Below, in pieces: positions 21,043 to 28,393 of a stretch of 40,467 nucleotides of DNA. The position numbers and the translations under genes were made by a program. Within the stretch, counting starts at the first letter, position 1. Each line of letters opens with the position of its first letter. This DNA comes from a virus. The DNA lies in the IMG/VR virus record IMGVR_UViG_3300040960_002449, positions 1 through 40,467 of that record. One strand, written 5' to 3'. The notes beneath the pieces were generated by a model. The model worked only from the letters and a program-made list of their open reading frames with translations. It had not been told where the DNA came from and did not search any database.

Positions 21043-22467
21043 ATGAGAAGAGGTAAATCCCCACAAAATATTAACGAAGAGTTAAGTAGGATGAAAAAAC
21101 TAATGTCTTTCAAAATGGGCGATAACTCCCATAAGAAATTAAGTGAGGATTTCATCAAAGAAAGTACAAAGAAAAGAAAAGTTGTTTCAGAACAAAAAGA
21201 CGTTAAGGATACGTATCAATTACATCAAACAACTAAGGACACTGGTTGGAGAAATGTTATCACTGGTATCAAATACGATCAGGTTGATGAGGAAGGGTTT
21301 AAAAAGGAGGCTGAGGAGGTTTCTGAATATTATGAAGATAACTTCATTAGACCTAATGAGGATATGGTTGATAATTTCTTAGAAACTGAAGTTTACCCAG
21401 ATATCGATCAATTAATTGATAATGAATTTACAGGGACTCTTTGGTTTACTGTTAACTCTGGAGCTTCAAAATTAAATGCAACTAATAGATGGGACAATAA
21501 AAAAGTTGAAAATCCCCCTCAACATGACTTTGGTGGTTTAATGGGTGATAGAAAATGGACACCAGCCTATGTGAACGGTACATATACAAAACCTAAACAA
21601 GAAAATATAGTAAAAGGTGGTAACACATTCCTAGCAGAAAATAGAGGTTTAGAACTCCTAAAAATGTTAAAAGAAAAACTTAATGACTATGTTGGGGGTA
21701 AATTAAACATTAAACTCCAAAAAGGAGATAGATTTGGTGTTATTGAGGATAAGAAATTTGTTACTATTGATTGGGGTGGTGATTTCACTAAAACAACATC
21801 TAAAACTAAATTAGATATAGGTGGAGAACTTATAGTTATTGCTAAACATGCTGGTATGTCTGGTGATCAAGGACGTGGTGTAGTAACGATAACATGGAAA
21901 CCTAAAGGTGGTGCTGGGGATCCAGCAATTAAATCAGTTACTTTTACTAATATAGTTTCAGGTAAAGAACAAACAAAATTAAAAACGCCTGAGGGTATGA
22001 TGAATATATTCCCATCAGGGTATGGTAAAGGTGTGTTAGGTAATAGAATCAATATTATAGATGGGCAACCAGCAGTAACTTCTATAAATAATGTTCTTAA
22101 ACAAATGGGGTTTGGTATAGGTGTTTTAAATATCGCCAAAGCTTTAGGTGGTGGTATTGGATTTTTCGCTAAAGGAGATTTTTATAAACCCTTTGGTGGG
22201 CTTGGTGATCCTAAGAATTGTAAGGGTGCACAGTGCGTTGGATCTGGCGTCGCTGATCAGGATTTTGGGACGGCGGAAAAATATTGTTGCCCTCTTAATA
22301 ACCCTAATCTTACAGATGGTAACGGTAATGTATCATTTGAAAATCTATTAAAAGGGTTATCAAGTGTAAGTGAATTTTCAGGAAAAGTTCCTTCGTCTAT
22401 ATCGGAAATCCAAAAAAACTTAGAAACAAGTCCTCAAACAATGTATAAGGACACAACTAAAGGATAA
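21043..22467 (+). CDS. tagged OmpA-like protein, cassette 3
   Basis: The product is 474 aa. MRRGKSPQNINEELSRMKKL and the following MSFKMGDNSHKKLSEDF are homologous to cassette 2, with KLSE and KVVSE cleavage motifs near 34 and 50. The OmpA-like part is TLWFTVNSGASKLNATN (132-148), an insert with HDFGGLMGDRKW, then NTFLAENRGLELLKMLKEKL (194-213) and NIKLQKGDRFG. The C-terminal third has a glycine-rich stretch (IAKALGGGIGFFAKGDF) and a Cys cluster (NCKGAQCVG, EKYCCPLNNP). It is convergent with the third CAP-like gene across a bidirectional terminator. Confidence 0.62.
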   Translation: MRRGKSPQNINEELSRMKKLMSFKMGDNSHKKLSEDFIKESTKKRKVVSEQKDVKDTYQLHQTTKDTGWRNVITGIKYDQVDEEGFKKEAEEVSEYYEDNFIRPNEDMVDNFLETEVYPDIDQLIDNEFTGTLWFTVNSGASKLNATNRWDNKKVENPPQHDFGGLMGDRKWTPAYVNGTYTKPKQENIVKGGNTFLAENRGLELLKMLKEKLNDYVGGKLNIKLQKGDRFGVIEDKKFVTIDWGGDFTKTTSKTKLDIGGELIVIAKHAGMSGDQGRGVVTITWKPKGGAGDPAIKSVTFTNIVSGKEQTKLKTPEGMMNIFPSGYGKGVLGNRINIIDGQPAVTSINNVLKQMGFGIGVLNIAKALGGGIGFFAKGDFYKPFGGLGDPKNCKGAQCVGSGVADQDFGTAEKYCCPLNNPNLTDGNGNVSFENLLKGLSSVSEFSGKVPSSISEIQKNLETSPQTMYKDTTKG

Positions 22468-22470
22468 AAA

Positions 22471-22496
22471 AAAAGAGGGTTAAACAACCCTCTTTT
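22471..22496. terminator. bidirectional terminator between convergent genes
   Basis: AAAAGAGGGTT (22471-22481) and AACCCTCTTTT (22486-22496) pair perfectly around a 4-base loop, with A- and T-tracts on each side. It lies between the cassette 3 OmpA-like and CAP-like genes. Confidence 0.85.
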
Positions 22497-22518
22497 TCAA
22501 TTTATATCTTTTCTTCTT

Positions 22519-23043
22519 CTATCTTTCAGTAATATATGTAACAAAAGCCACATTATCACAAGTTTCATTTATGTGGTTAAAGGTGTATAACCCATAAGAG
22601 AATAATATTCTATCCCCTTCCTGTACTGAATCATCTTTAAGGAGTCCTTTAATACGATTTTTAGCCATATTGTCTGACATTTTATCATAAGTATATCTCC
22701 CATCTAACATTAAATAGTAATTACCACCTGTCACCGCTATTTTATTTGGGTTATTGTAGATGTAGTCAAATACTATGTATTTATACCCATCATCATCAGT
22801 ATTAAGTTTTTGTACCTTACTGGAATTATCTAAAATATACGTTGATACACTATCCATTAATGTGTCACGTACTAACGTAATACCGTAGTCAGGTGCAATA
22901 TCTACCATTTTAACGAATACTAAAGAATCAAAGTACTCTTGGTTAAATGTACTATCGGTTACTGGATCCGATGGAGACTGACCCCATACATTAAGACCGA
23001 CTACTACTAAAAGTGTTGATAAAATTAATTTTAAAGTTTTCAT
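22519..23043 (-). CDS. secreted strongly diverged CAP-like protein, cassette 3
   Basis: I start at the ATG at 23043 (MKTLKLILSTLLVVVGLNVW, then GQ), which gives a signal peptide and sits 20 bases after a host-type promoter; the upstream start would begin inside that promoter. The product is 174 aa. FDSLVFVKMVDIAPDYG, then ITLVRDTLMDSVSTYIL, aligns in position with the DTLL-x8-HA segment of the two other CAP-like proteins, but the His is absent and no G-E-N or S-x-x-H-R-N motif remains. The CAP relationship is thus supported mainly by position, signal peptide and this one segment. Predicted extracytoplasmic; function unknown. Confidence 0.55.
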   Translation of the reverse strand: MKTLKLILSTLLVVVGLNVWGQSPSDPVTDSTFNQEYFDSLVFVKMVDIAPDYGITLVRDTLMDSVSTYILDNSSKVQKLNTDDDGYKYIVFDYIYNNPNKIAVTGGNYYLMLDGRYTYDKMSDNMAKNRIKGLLKDDSVQEGDRILFSYGLYTFNHINETCDNVAFVTYITER

Positions 23044-23063
23044 AATTGTTGTGTTTTGTTTTA

Positions 23064-23095
23064 CAAATATAGGGCAAACTTTTTTATCTGCCAAA
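23064..23095 (-). promoter_or_regulatory. host-type promoter of the CAP-like gene, cassette 3
   Basis: The minus strand reads TTTG (23095-23092), exactly 20 bases, TATATTTG (23071-23064), then a 20-base A/C-rich leader. It begins right after the end of the ClpC-like gene. Confidence 0.75.
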
Positions 23096-23100
23096 TTTTT

Positions 23101-25563
23101 TTAAGAGATTTTTATCACAATTTCTTCTTTTGCCTTAGAATAACTTACTTTTATTGTTTGTCCTTCTTCTACTCTACCACTTAGAATTTCTTCAGATACT
23201 GGATCCTCAATATGTTTTTGTATTGCCCTATTTAAAGGTCTCGCACCATATTCCTCATCGTACCCAACATCCACCAAATAATCTTTCGCAGTTTTATTTA
23301 TTTGTAGTGTGTAACCTATTTCGGACACCCTTTTGATTAATTTAACGATTTCTAAGTTAACAATCTTACCGATTTGTTCCTTAGTTAATGGTTTGAATAT
23401 AATAACATCATCTAATCTATTTAAGAACTCTGGTGGGAATTGTTTTTTAAGTTCATCGGTTAATAAACTGTCTTTTATCTCATCTTGTTTTTCCAATTTA
23501 GATTTAGTACCAAAACCAACACCTGTCCCAAAGTCTTGTAGTTTCTTAACGCCAACATTAGATGTCATTATAACCATACAGTTTTTAAAGTTAACCCTTC
23601 TACCTGCACTGTCAGTTAATTGTCCATCATCTAATAATTGTAATAATGTATTATATATTTCCTTATGTGCTTTTTCTATTTCATCAAATAATACAATAGA
23701 ATATGGTTTTCTTCTGACTTTTTCAGTAAGTTGTCCTCCTTCTTCGTGTCCTACATAACCAGGAGGTGAACCTATTAATCTAGAGATAGAGTGTTTTTCT
23801 TGAAACTCAGACATATCTAATCTAATCAATGAATCTTCATCACCGAACATATATTCCGCCAGTTTCTTTGCGATATGAGTTTTACCGACACCTGTGGGAC
23901 CTAAGAACATAAATGAACCTATGGGTTTCTTTGGGTTTCTAATACCTACCCTATTTCGTCTAAGAGACTTTGCAATCTTCTCTAACGCCATTTCTTGACC
24001 AATAATAGATTTCTCCATTTCTTTCTCCATCTCCAACATTCTCTTACCTTGATCACCACTAATTCTTTTTAGTGGGATACCTGTCATAGATGCAACCACT
24101 TCATTAACGTCTTCAGGGATTATTAGTTTTTTATCTTTACTTAAACTTTCTACCCATTTGTCCTTTTCAATGTCTAATTTCTCATTGACTATTCTTTCTT
24201 CGTCTCTTAATCTCGCCGCCTCTTCGTATTTTTGTTTTTTAACTACCTCACTCTTTCTATTTTTTATCTCTAAAATTTTATCTTCTAAGTCACTAATTGA
24301 CTTTGGGGGTTTAACATTAATCTGACTTCTAGAACCAACTTCATCCATAATATCAATCGCCTTATCGGGGAACTCTCTGTCTGTAATATATCTATCCGCC
24401 ATCTTAACACATTGTTCAATCGTCTCTGTTGGATAAGATACTTTATGGTAAGTTTCGTATGAATCTTTGATATTCATTAATATTTTGATAGTATCTTCTA
24501 CTGAAGGTGGCTCAATTATTACTTGTTGGAATCTTCTCGCCAATGCACCATCCTTCTCTATGTTTTCTCTAAATTCATCTAATGTGGTAGCACCAATCAA
24601 TTGTAAATCACCTCTCGCCAATGCGGGTTTTAATACATTCGCAGCGTCCATAGAACCACTTGTATTACCTGCACCTACCACATTGTGAACCTCATCTATA
24701 AATAATATAACATTATCTACCTCCATAAGTTCATCAACGACACCTTTAATTCTCTCCTCAAACTGACCTCTATATTTTGTACCCGCCACTAATGAAGTTA
24801 AATCTAATGATACAATTCTTTTATCTAACAATGTTCTAGGTGCGTCACCTTGCACAATTTTTAACGCCAACCCTTCTACTATTGTAGTTTTACCAACACC
24901 CGGATCACCAATAATAACAGGATTATTCTTTTTCTTTCTCGCCAATATCTGTGCAACTCTTTGGATTGACTCATCCCTACCAATTACAGGGTCAATTTTA
25001 CCTTCAGATGCCCTTTTAGTGACATCGATAGAAAAATTATCTAATATAGGTGTTTCATTAGATTTACTACTTTTTGATTTATTTTTACTTTGTCTACTTT
25101 TATTTTCACCTTCATTTTCCATAGGTTCTATCGCACTAACAATATTACTCTTATATCCTTTATATGAAACTTTCATACTTTTTAACATTGCAGACATTTT
25201 AGTTTTTACTTTAAGTGTTGCTAATAGTATATGTTGAGTGTCTAAATATTCGTCATTTAAGTTATCACACTCTTTTTCTGCACCCTTTAAAATGTTTTCT
25301 GTCATTTCCTCCAAAGGAAAATCTTTATTATTAATCTTCACATCATTATAATCTTCTTCCCTCATCAAAGACTTTTCTATACTTTTATGTAGTTTATCCA
25401 CATCAACACCCATTTTAACTAATGTCTTTATTGCATTATTATTATAATCGTTTATTAATGATATTATAATATGTTCAATTCTAACCTCATAATCACCATA
25501 AAATTTCGCTTGTTTTATGGACATATTTATGATCCTTTTAACTTTAGGTAATACTTTTTTCAT
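23101..25563 (-). CDS. clpC: ClpC-type AAA+ unfoldase
   Basis: The product is 820 aa, the usual ClpC length. Order: Clp N-terminal repeats (about 1-145), a Ser/Lys linker, AAA-1 with Walker A GDPGVGKT (219-226) and Walker B VILFIDEVH, a UVR-like middle segment (KKQKYEEAARLRDEE, about 442-456), AAA-2 with GPTGVGKT (555-562) and IVLFDEIEKAH, and the C-terminal domain. The loop GTGVGFGTKS has V-G-F at 682-684, which fits the [LIV]-G-[FL] ClpP-docking motif, so it could work with a ClpP. No clpP is visible here; the host's ClpP may be the partner. It has no tag. A minus-strand ATATTTAT element lies 19 bases upstream. Confidence 0.9.
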   Translation of the reverse strand: MKKVLPKVKRIINMSIKQAKFYGDYEVRIEHIIISLINDYNNNAIKTLVKMGVDVDKLHKSIEKSLMREEDYNDVKINNKDFPLEEMTENILKGAEKECDNLNDEYLDTQHILLATLKVKTKMSAMLKSMKVSYKGYKSNIVSAIEPMENEGENKSRQSKNKSKSSKSNETPILDNFSIDVTKRASEGKIDPVIGRDESIQRVAQILARKKKNNPVIIGDPGVGKTTIVEGLALKIVQGDAPRTLLDKRIVSLDLTSLVAGTKYRGQFEERIKGVVDELMEVDNVILFIDEVHNVVGAGNTSGSMDAANVLKPALARGDLQLIGATTLDEFRENIEKDGALARRFQQVIIEPPSVEDTIKILMNIKDSYETYHKVSYPTETIEQCVKMADRYITDREFPDKAIDIMDEVGSRSQINVKPPKSISDLEDKILEIKNRKSEVVKKQKYEEAARLRDEERIVNEKLDIEKDKWVESLSKDKKLIIPEDVNEVVASMTGIPLKRISGDQGKRMLEMEKEMEKSIIGQEMALEKIAKSLRRNRVGIRNPKKPIGSFMFLGPTGVGKTHIAKKLAEYMFGDEDSLIRLDMSEFQEKHSISRLIGSPPGYVGHEEGGQLTEKVRRKPYSIVLFDEIEKAHKEIYNTLLQLLDDGQLTDSAGRRVNFKNCMVIMTSNVGVKKLQDFGTGVGFGTKSKLEKQDEIKDSLLTDELKKQFPPEFLNRLDDVIIFKPLTKEQIGKIVNLEIVKLIKRVSEIGYTLQINKTAKDYLVDVGYDEEYGARPLNRAIQKHIEDPVSEEILSGRVEEGQTIKVSYSKAKEEIVIKIS

Positions 25564-25569
25564 TTTAAA

Positions 25570-25601
25570 TTTGTTTTTTTATATAAATATCATTATCTTT
25601 G
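25570..25601 (+). promoter_or_regulatory. host-type promoter of the methyltransferase, overlapping a minus late-type element
   Basis: TTTG (25570-25573), 20 bases, TATCTTTG (25594-25601), then 22 bases to the ATG at 25624. The spacer also contains ATATTTAT on the minus strand (25590-25583) facing the ClpC-like gene, so the two promoters interlock and may exclude each other. Confidence 0.75.
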
Positions 25602-25623
25602 TTTCAAAGTTAATTATAATATT

Positions 25624-26547
25624 ATGGAAAGTCAATACAAATTACAATTAGGTGATACAAAAATCGTACTAAAGGAAATGATCGAGAAGGGTGAAAAGGT
25701 AGATATGATATTTACTTCTCCACCTTATTTCTCAATGAGAAAAAATTATAGTGGAAATGATGATGGAGAAATCGGATCCATTCACGTTGACGATTACGCA
25801 GATTGGTTTTTAGAATTCACTGAATTGTTTTTACAGGTTCTTAAACCTAATGGTAGTTTTTTCTTAAATATAAACGATAAAATTGATAAGGGTGTTGTTC
25901 ACCCTGTTTTAGATGAGTTAAGATATAAGATGAGGAAACAAGGTTGGTATATGGTTGCAAAACCGTATATTTGGTTTAAAAAGAACGCAGTCCCTACAAA
26001 TTGTAAGTATCGGGCAATAGATAGATACGAATACGTATTTCATTTTTCAAATTCTAATAAACCTAAATTTAGGGCGGATAATTGTAGAACAGAACATTCT
26101 GAGGTTACTAAGAAAAGGTTTGAGAAACCTGTTACAACAATTAATTCTAGAGATGGTGTTTATGATTCACAAAAGAAGGAATTAAATGAAAAAGGTTCAT
26201 TACCACACAATGTAGTTATCGCTGCGGCGGAATCTAATCCAGGTATTTTACATCCCGCACCATTTACTGTTGAGTTGGCGGAATGGTTTGTTAAGATTGG
26301 TAGTGATGAAAATGATGTTATTTTAGATCCATTCGCAGGATCATCTACCACAGGTGTTGCATCTCTAAAGAATAACAGAAGGTTCATTGGTATTGATTTA
26401 GTTGAGTTTAATATTAGTTTTGGTAGAAAAAGAATGAATCACTTTTTAGAAACTGGTGAGACATATATTCCTAAAAAAGAATTAGAAGAAAAGGGTATAG
26501 ATGTCAATTATTACAAAATTAAGGGTAAACATATAAACAATCCCTGA
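25624..26547 (+). CDS. beta-class DNA methyltransferase (TSPPY type)
   Basis: The product is 307 aa. Motif IV TSPPYF lies at 31-36 and motif I (SAM binding) DPFAGSSTTG near residue 236, in the order typical of beta-class amino-methyltransferases. The S-P-P-Y form is common in N4-cytosine enzymes, though N6-adenine specificity is also possible. A target-recognition region lies between (WYMVAKPYIWFKKNAVPT, RYEYVFHFS). It moves a methyl group from S-adenosylmethionine to a specific DNA site. No restriction enzyme is adjacent, so protection of phage DNA or alteration of host sites is the likely use. The host-type promoter suggests expression from the start of infection. Its TGA lies in a palindrome. 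Confidence 0.88.
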   Translation: MESQYKLQLGDTKIVLKEMIEKGEKVDMIFTSPPYFSMRKNYSGNDDGEIGSIHVDDYADWFLEFTELFLQVLKPNGSFFLNINDKIDKGVVHPVLDELRYKMRKQGWYMVAKPYIWFKKNAVPTNCKYRAIDRYEYVFHFSNSNKPKFRADNCRTEHSEVTKKRFEKPVTTINSRDGVYDSQKKELNEKGSLPHNVVIAAAESNPGILHPAPFTVELAEWFVKIGSDENDVILDPFAGSSTTGVASLKNNRRFIGIDLVEFNISFGRKRMNHFLETGETYIPKKELEEKGIDVNYYKIKGKHINNP

Positions 26548-26557
26548 CAAATTGTCA
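26545..26557. promoter_or_regulatory. 13-base palindrome, possible operator before hsp20
   Basis: TGACAAATTGTCA is a perfect odd palindrome overlapping the methyltransferase stop codon, 67 bases upstream of the Hsp20 ATG. A second, GTTATAATAAC, lies at 26594-26604. No clear TAnnTTTG promoter is present in this gap, so Hsp20 may use a different signal or read-through. Confidence 0.4.
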
Positions 26558-26624
26558 TAATTTATCCGTTGGTATAACATTTGACTATGGGGTGTTATAA
26601 TAACAATAAAAAATTAAAATAATA

Positions 26625-27077
26625 ATGAGTACAAGTTTTTTAAAATTAATCGAAGAATTTGATTCGATGTTCGGTAGGGATTCTTTCCCAAATTATAACC
26701 TTAAAGGTAGATTAAATAATGGTTATAAGGTATTAGGGTTTAATTCTAATTTCCCTTCTACTAATGTTTTTGAAGATGAGTGGGTGTATAAGTACGAAAT
26801 CATTACACCCGGAATTTCCAAAGAAAATATATCTATCGAAATTAATGGCGAAACATTAACATTTAAAGGTGAACGTAAAATAGAAAAAACAGAAAAGGGG
26901 GATTACGTTTCTAAAGAATATCACTATAACAAATTCTACAGAACTTTCGAAATACCAACGAATGTTGTCAGTGAAGAAATTTACGCAAAAACAGAAAATG
27001 GTATAACAACAATTTACTTACCAAAAGAAAAACCAACTAAAACAAAGTCCTATAGTAGAAAGGTGAGTATAGATTAA
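26625..27077 (+). CDS. small heat-shock protein (Hsp20/alpha-crystallin family)
   Basis: The product is 150 aa. The alpha-crystallin domain spans about 45-140: FPSTNVFEDEWVYKYEIITPGI, then SKENISIEINGETLTFKGERK, YHYNKFYRTFEIPTN and AKTENGITTIYLPKE, the last being the A-x-x-x-N-G-V/I-L hallmark. The N-terminal arm (LKLIEEFDSMFGRD) is short and the C-terminal tail lacks a clear I-x-I/V. Such chaperones hold unfolding proteins; T4-like phages of photosynthetic hosts often carry one. It has its own terminator. There is no capsid tag. A role in assembly or in buffering stress is inferred. Confidence 0.92.
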   Translation: MSTSFLKLIEEFDSMFGRDSFPNYNLKGRLNNGYKVLGFNSNFPSTNVFEDEWVYKYEIITPGISKENISIEINGETLTFKGERKIEKTEKGDYVSKEYHYNKFYRTFEIPTNVVSEEIYAKTENGITTIYLPKEKPTKTKSYSRKVSID

Positions 27078-27104
27078 GTAAATATTAACTACTACTTATA
27101 AAAG

Positions 27105-27136
27105 ATCCATAACTTTACAAGTTATGGATTTTTTTT
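27105..27136 (+). terminator. rho-independent terminator after hsp20
   Basis: ATCCATAACTT (27105-27115) and AAGTTATGGAT (27119-27129) form an 11-bp perfect stem with a 3-base loop and are followed by at least seven Ts. Confidence 0.88.
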
Positions 27137-27145
27137 ATATTTATA

Positions 27146-27177
27146 TTTGTTTAAATAATAAATTTTTTATATATTTG
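27146..27177 (+). promoter_or_regulatory. host-type promoter, four bases from the start codon
   Basis: TTTG (27146-27149), 20 bases, TATATTTG (27170-27177), TAAT, then the ATG at 27182: a perfect consensus with leaderless spacing, as seen at 6436-6467 on the other strand. Confidence 0.7.
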
Positions 27178-27181
27178 TAAT

Positions 27182-27406
27182 ATGATACCAAGTGCACCGA
27201 CATTTAGAAAAATAGTTTTACTACTTAAAGATGAAGAAGGTAAACCTACAGACAGAATAGAATATGAAGATTCTGCGATGGTAATAACAGGTAATTATGT
27301 TTTAATTACTGAAGAGAAAAGAGTTTCAATAAGTGAACCTTCTGAAATAAAGGGTGACGTTTATGAACTTAAAAATATACATTCATATAAACTTTTAAAA
27401 GATTAA
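27182..27406 (+). CDS. small hypothetical protein, 74 aa
   Basis: The first gene of a three-gene operon (followed after 2 bases by the KTSC gene). The sequence (KIVLLLKDEEGKPTDRIEYE, then AMVITGNYVLITEEKRVSI) predicts a small antiparallel beta fold. No tag, signal or metal site is visible. The start is fixed by the promoter ending 4 bases upstream. Family not recognised. Confidence 0.65.
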   Translation: MIPSAPTFRKIVLLLKDEEGKPTDRIEYEDSAMVITGNYVLITEEKRVSISEPSEIKGDVYELKNIHSYKLLKD

Positions 27407-27408
27407 TT

Positions 27409-27705
27409 ATGGTTTTACTAAAACACGAAGAAAACGGATCAATAGAATGTCTTTATGACTCCTCTAATATTTTAGGATCTAAGTACATAGTCAATGAAAA
27501 AAAATTGGCAATAATTTTTAACTCTGGTAGACAATATGTATATGAGGGAGTTACCTTTACTGATTATAGTAAATTTGAGGGTAGTGAAAGTCAGGGTAAA
27601 TTATTACACACAGTAATTAAAAAATATTCTTATTCACAATCAAAAGACATTGTGGATGTACAACCATTAGTTGAACAAATAGAAAACATAAAAAGTACGT
27701 TATGA
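27409..27705 (+). CDS. KTSC-domain protein
   Basis: The product is 98 aa. The KTSC pattern is clear: SSNILGSKYIVNEKKLAIIF, NSGRQYVYEGVTFTDYSKFE and SESQGKLLHTVIKKYSY, that is S...Y...L-x-I-x-F...G-x-x-Y-x-Y-x-x-V...Y...A/E-S-x-G...I-x-x-x-Y. KTSC is a small beta domain, often fused to or next to nucleic-acid enzymes, of unknown activity. The final 20 residues are extra. It overlaps the next gene by 4 bases (ATGA). Confidence 0.8.
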   Translation: MVLLKHEENGSIECLYDSSNILGSKYIVNEKKLAIIFNSGRQYVYEGVTFTDYSKFEGSESQGKLLHTVIKKYSYSQSKDIVDVQPLVEQIENIKSTL

Positions 27706-27893
27706 TTAAAAGTTATCAGATAAAAAAAATTATGGTTAAAAATGGAAAACCTCAACACGTTATTTTGTTAGGTCCAAATAGTGAGGTGTATGAGACTTCA
27801 TGTTTCGGTGAAGCAACAAAATTGTGTGAATTATTAAATATGAACACAGATAGTGGATGGAGGTATGAAATTATTACTATAAGTAGTAAATAG
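27702..27893 (+). CDS. small hypothetical protein, 63 aa
   Basis: Translationally coupled to the KTSC gene by an ATGA overlap. The sequence MIKSYQIKKIMVKNGKPQHV, then ILLGPNSEVYETSCFGEA, and an end of WRYEIITI suggests a compact beta-alpha fold. It closes the operon that starts at 27182; its stop codon lies in the left arm of the 16-base inverted repeat. Family not recognised. Confidence 0.6.
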   Translation: MIKSYQIKKIMVKNGKPQHVILLGPNSEVYETSCFGEATKLCELLNMNTDSGWRYEIITISSK

Positions 27894-27903
27894 AAACGGG
27901 CGT
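27888..27903. repeat. left arm of a 16-bp inverted repeat flanking one gene
   Basis: AAATAGAAACGGGCGT is exactly complementary to 28340-28355. It contains the self-complementary GAAACGGGCGTTTC start and is much richer in G+C than its surroundings. Confidence 0.75.
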
Positions 27904-27940
27904 TTCAATAACAACAATTAAAAATTAAAAACAAAAAGTT

Positions 27941-28330
27941 ATGGAAAAATTATCATTCGCTTTGGGTGTTGCTTCCGTATTGGTTGTGCTTATGGGTATA
28001 GTCATTACTTGGGTTACGCTTAAGGTTAAAAACTTAATTAAAATTAACGAAAACTTAGAAAAATACATATCTGAAACAGATAGAAGTATACATAATAGAA
28101 TAGATAAAACAGAACACAATTATTCTGACGAATTAAAAGAAATATATGACACATTCCATAGACGGATTGATGAGTCGTATAGGATTTTAGATCAGCAGAT
28201 TGAACAAAACCATAAACATGTGGTTGATTTACATAATGAGTCTTTGAGATATATAGACTCTAGAATAGATAAACTAATTAATAATCCTAAATTTTGTTTA
28301 AACAAAGAAAAGGAATTATTAACTGATTAA
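27941..28330 (+). CDS. membrane-anchored coiled-coil protein, 129 aa
   Basis: Residues 5-28 (SFALGVASVLVVLMGIVITW) are a transmembrane helix. The rest is a long amphipathic helix (NRIDKTEHNYSDELKEIYD, FHRRIDESYRILDQQIEQN, HNESLRYIDSRIDKL) likely to form a coiled coil in the cytoplasm. It has no tag and no recognised enzyme domain. The gene sits exactly between the two arms of a 16-bp inverted repeat, unlike any other here, and its leader is A/C-rich (AACAACAATTAAAA). A membrane-linked scaffold or exclusion-type protein is conceivable, but there is no direct evidence. Confidence 0.7.
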   Translation: MEKLSFALGVASVLVVLMGIVITWVTLKVKNLIKINENLEKYISETDRSIHNRIDKTEHNYSDELKEIYDTFHRRIDESYRILDQQIEQNHKHVVDLHNESLRYIDSRIDKLINNPKFCLNKEKELLTD

Positions 28331-28339
28331 AATAAGAAT

Positions 28340-28355
28340 ACGCCCGTTTCTATTT
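28340..28355. repeat. right arm of the 16-bp inverted repeat
   Basis: ACGCCCGTTTCTATTT mirrors 27888-27903 exactly and is followed by more Ts, so the RNA could form a long-range hairpin with terminator character, or the pair could mark the ends of an inserted unit. Confidence 0.75.
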
Positions 28356-28361
28356 TTTATG

Positions 28362-28389
28362 ATATTTATCCATAAAGAAACATATTTAT
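28362..28389 (+). promoter_or_regulatory. two tandem late-type promoter elements
   Basis: ATATTTAT at 28362-28369 and 28382-28389; the second ends 4 bases before the ATG at 28394. The same doubled arrangement precedes the lysozyme gene. Confidence 0.5.
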
Positions 28390-28393
28390 TATT

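Noticed and set aside
23154-25237. Several plus-strand frames across the ClpC gene
   Set aside because: Antisense shadows of a well-supported AAA+ gene, with low-complexity hydrophobic translations and no starts with control elements.
26569-26601. A sigma-70-like promoter (TTGGTA, TATAAT) before Hsp20
   Set aside because: The spacing (about 21 bp) is wrong, and the nearer TTGACT is only 9 bp from TATAAT; such matches are frequent in AT-rich DNA.
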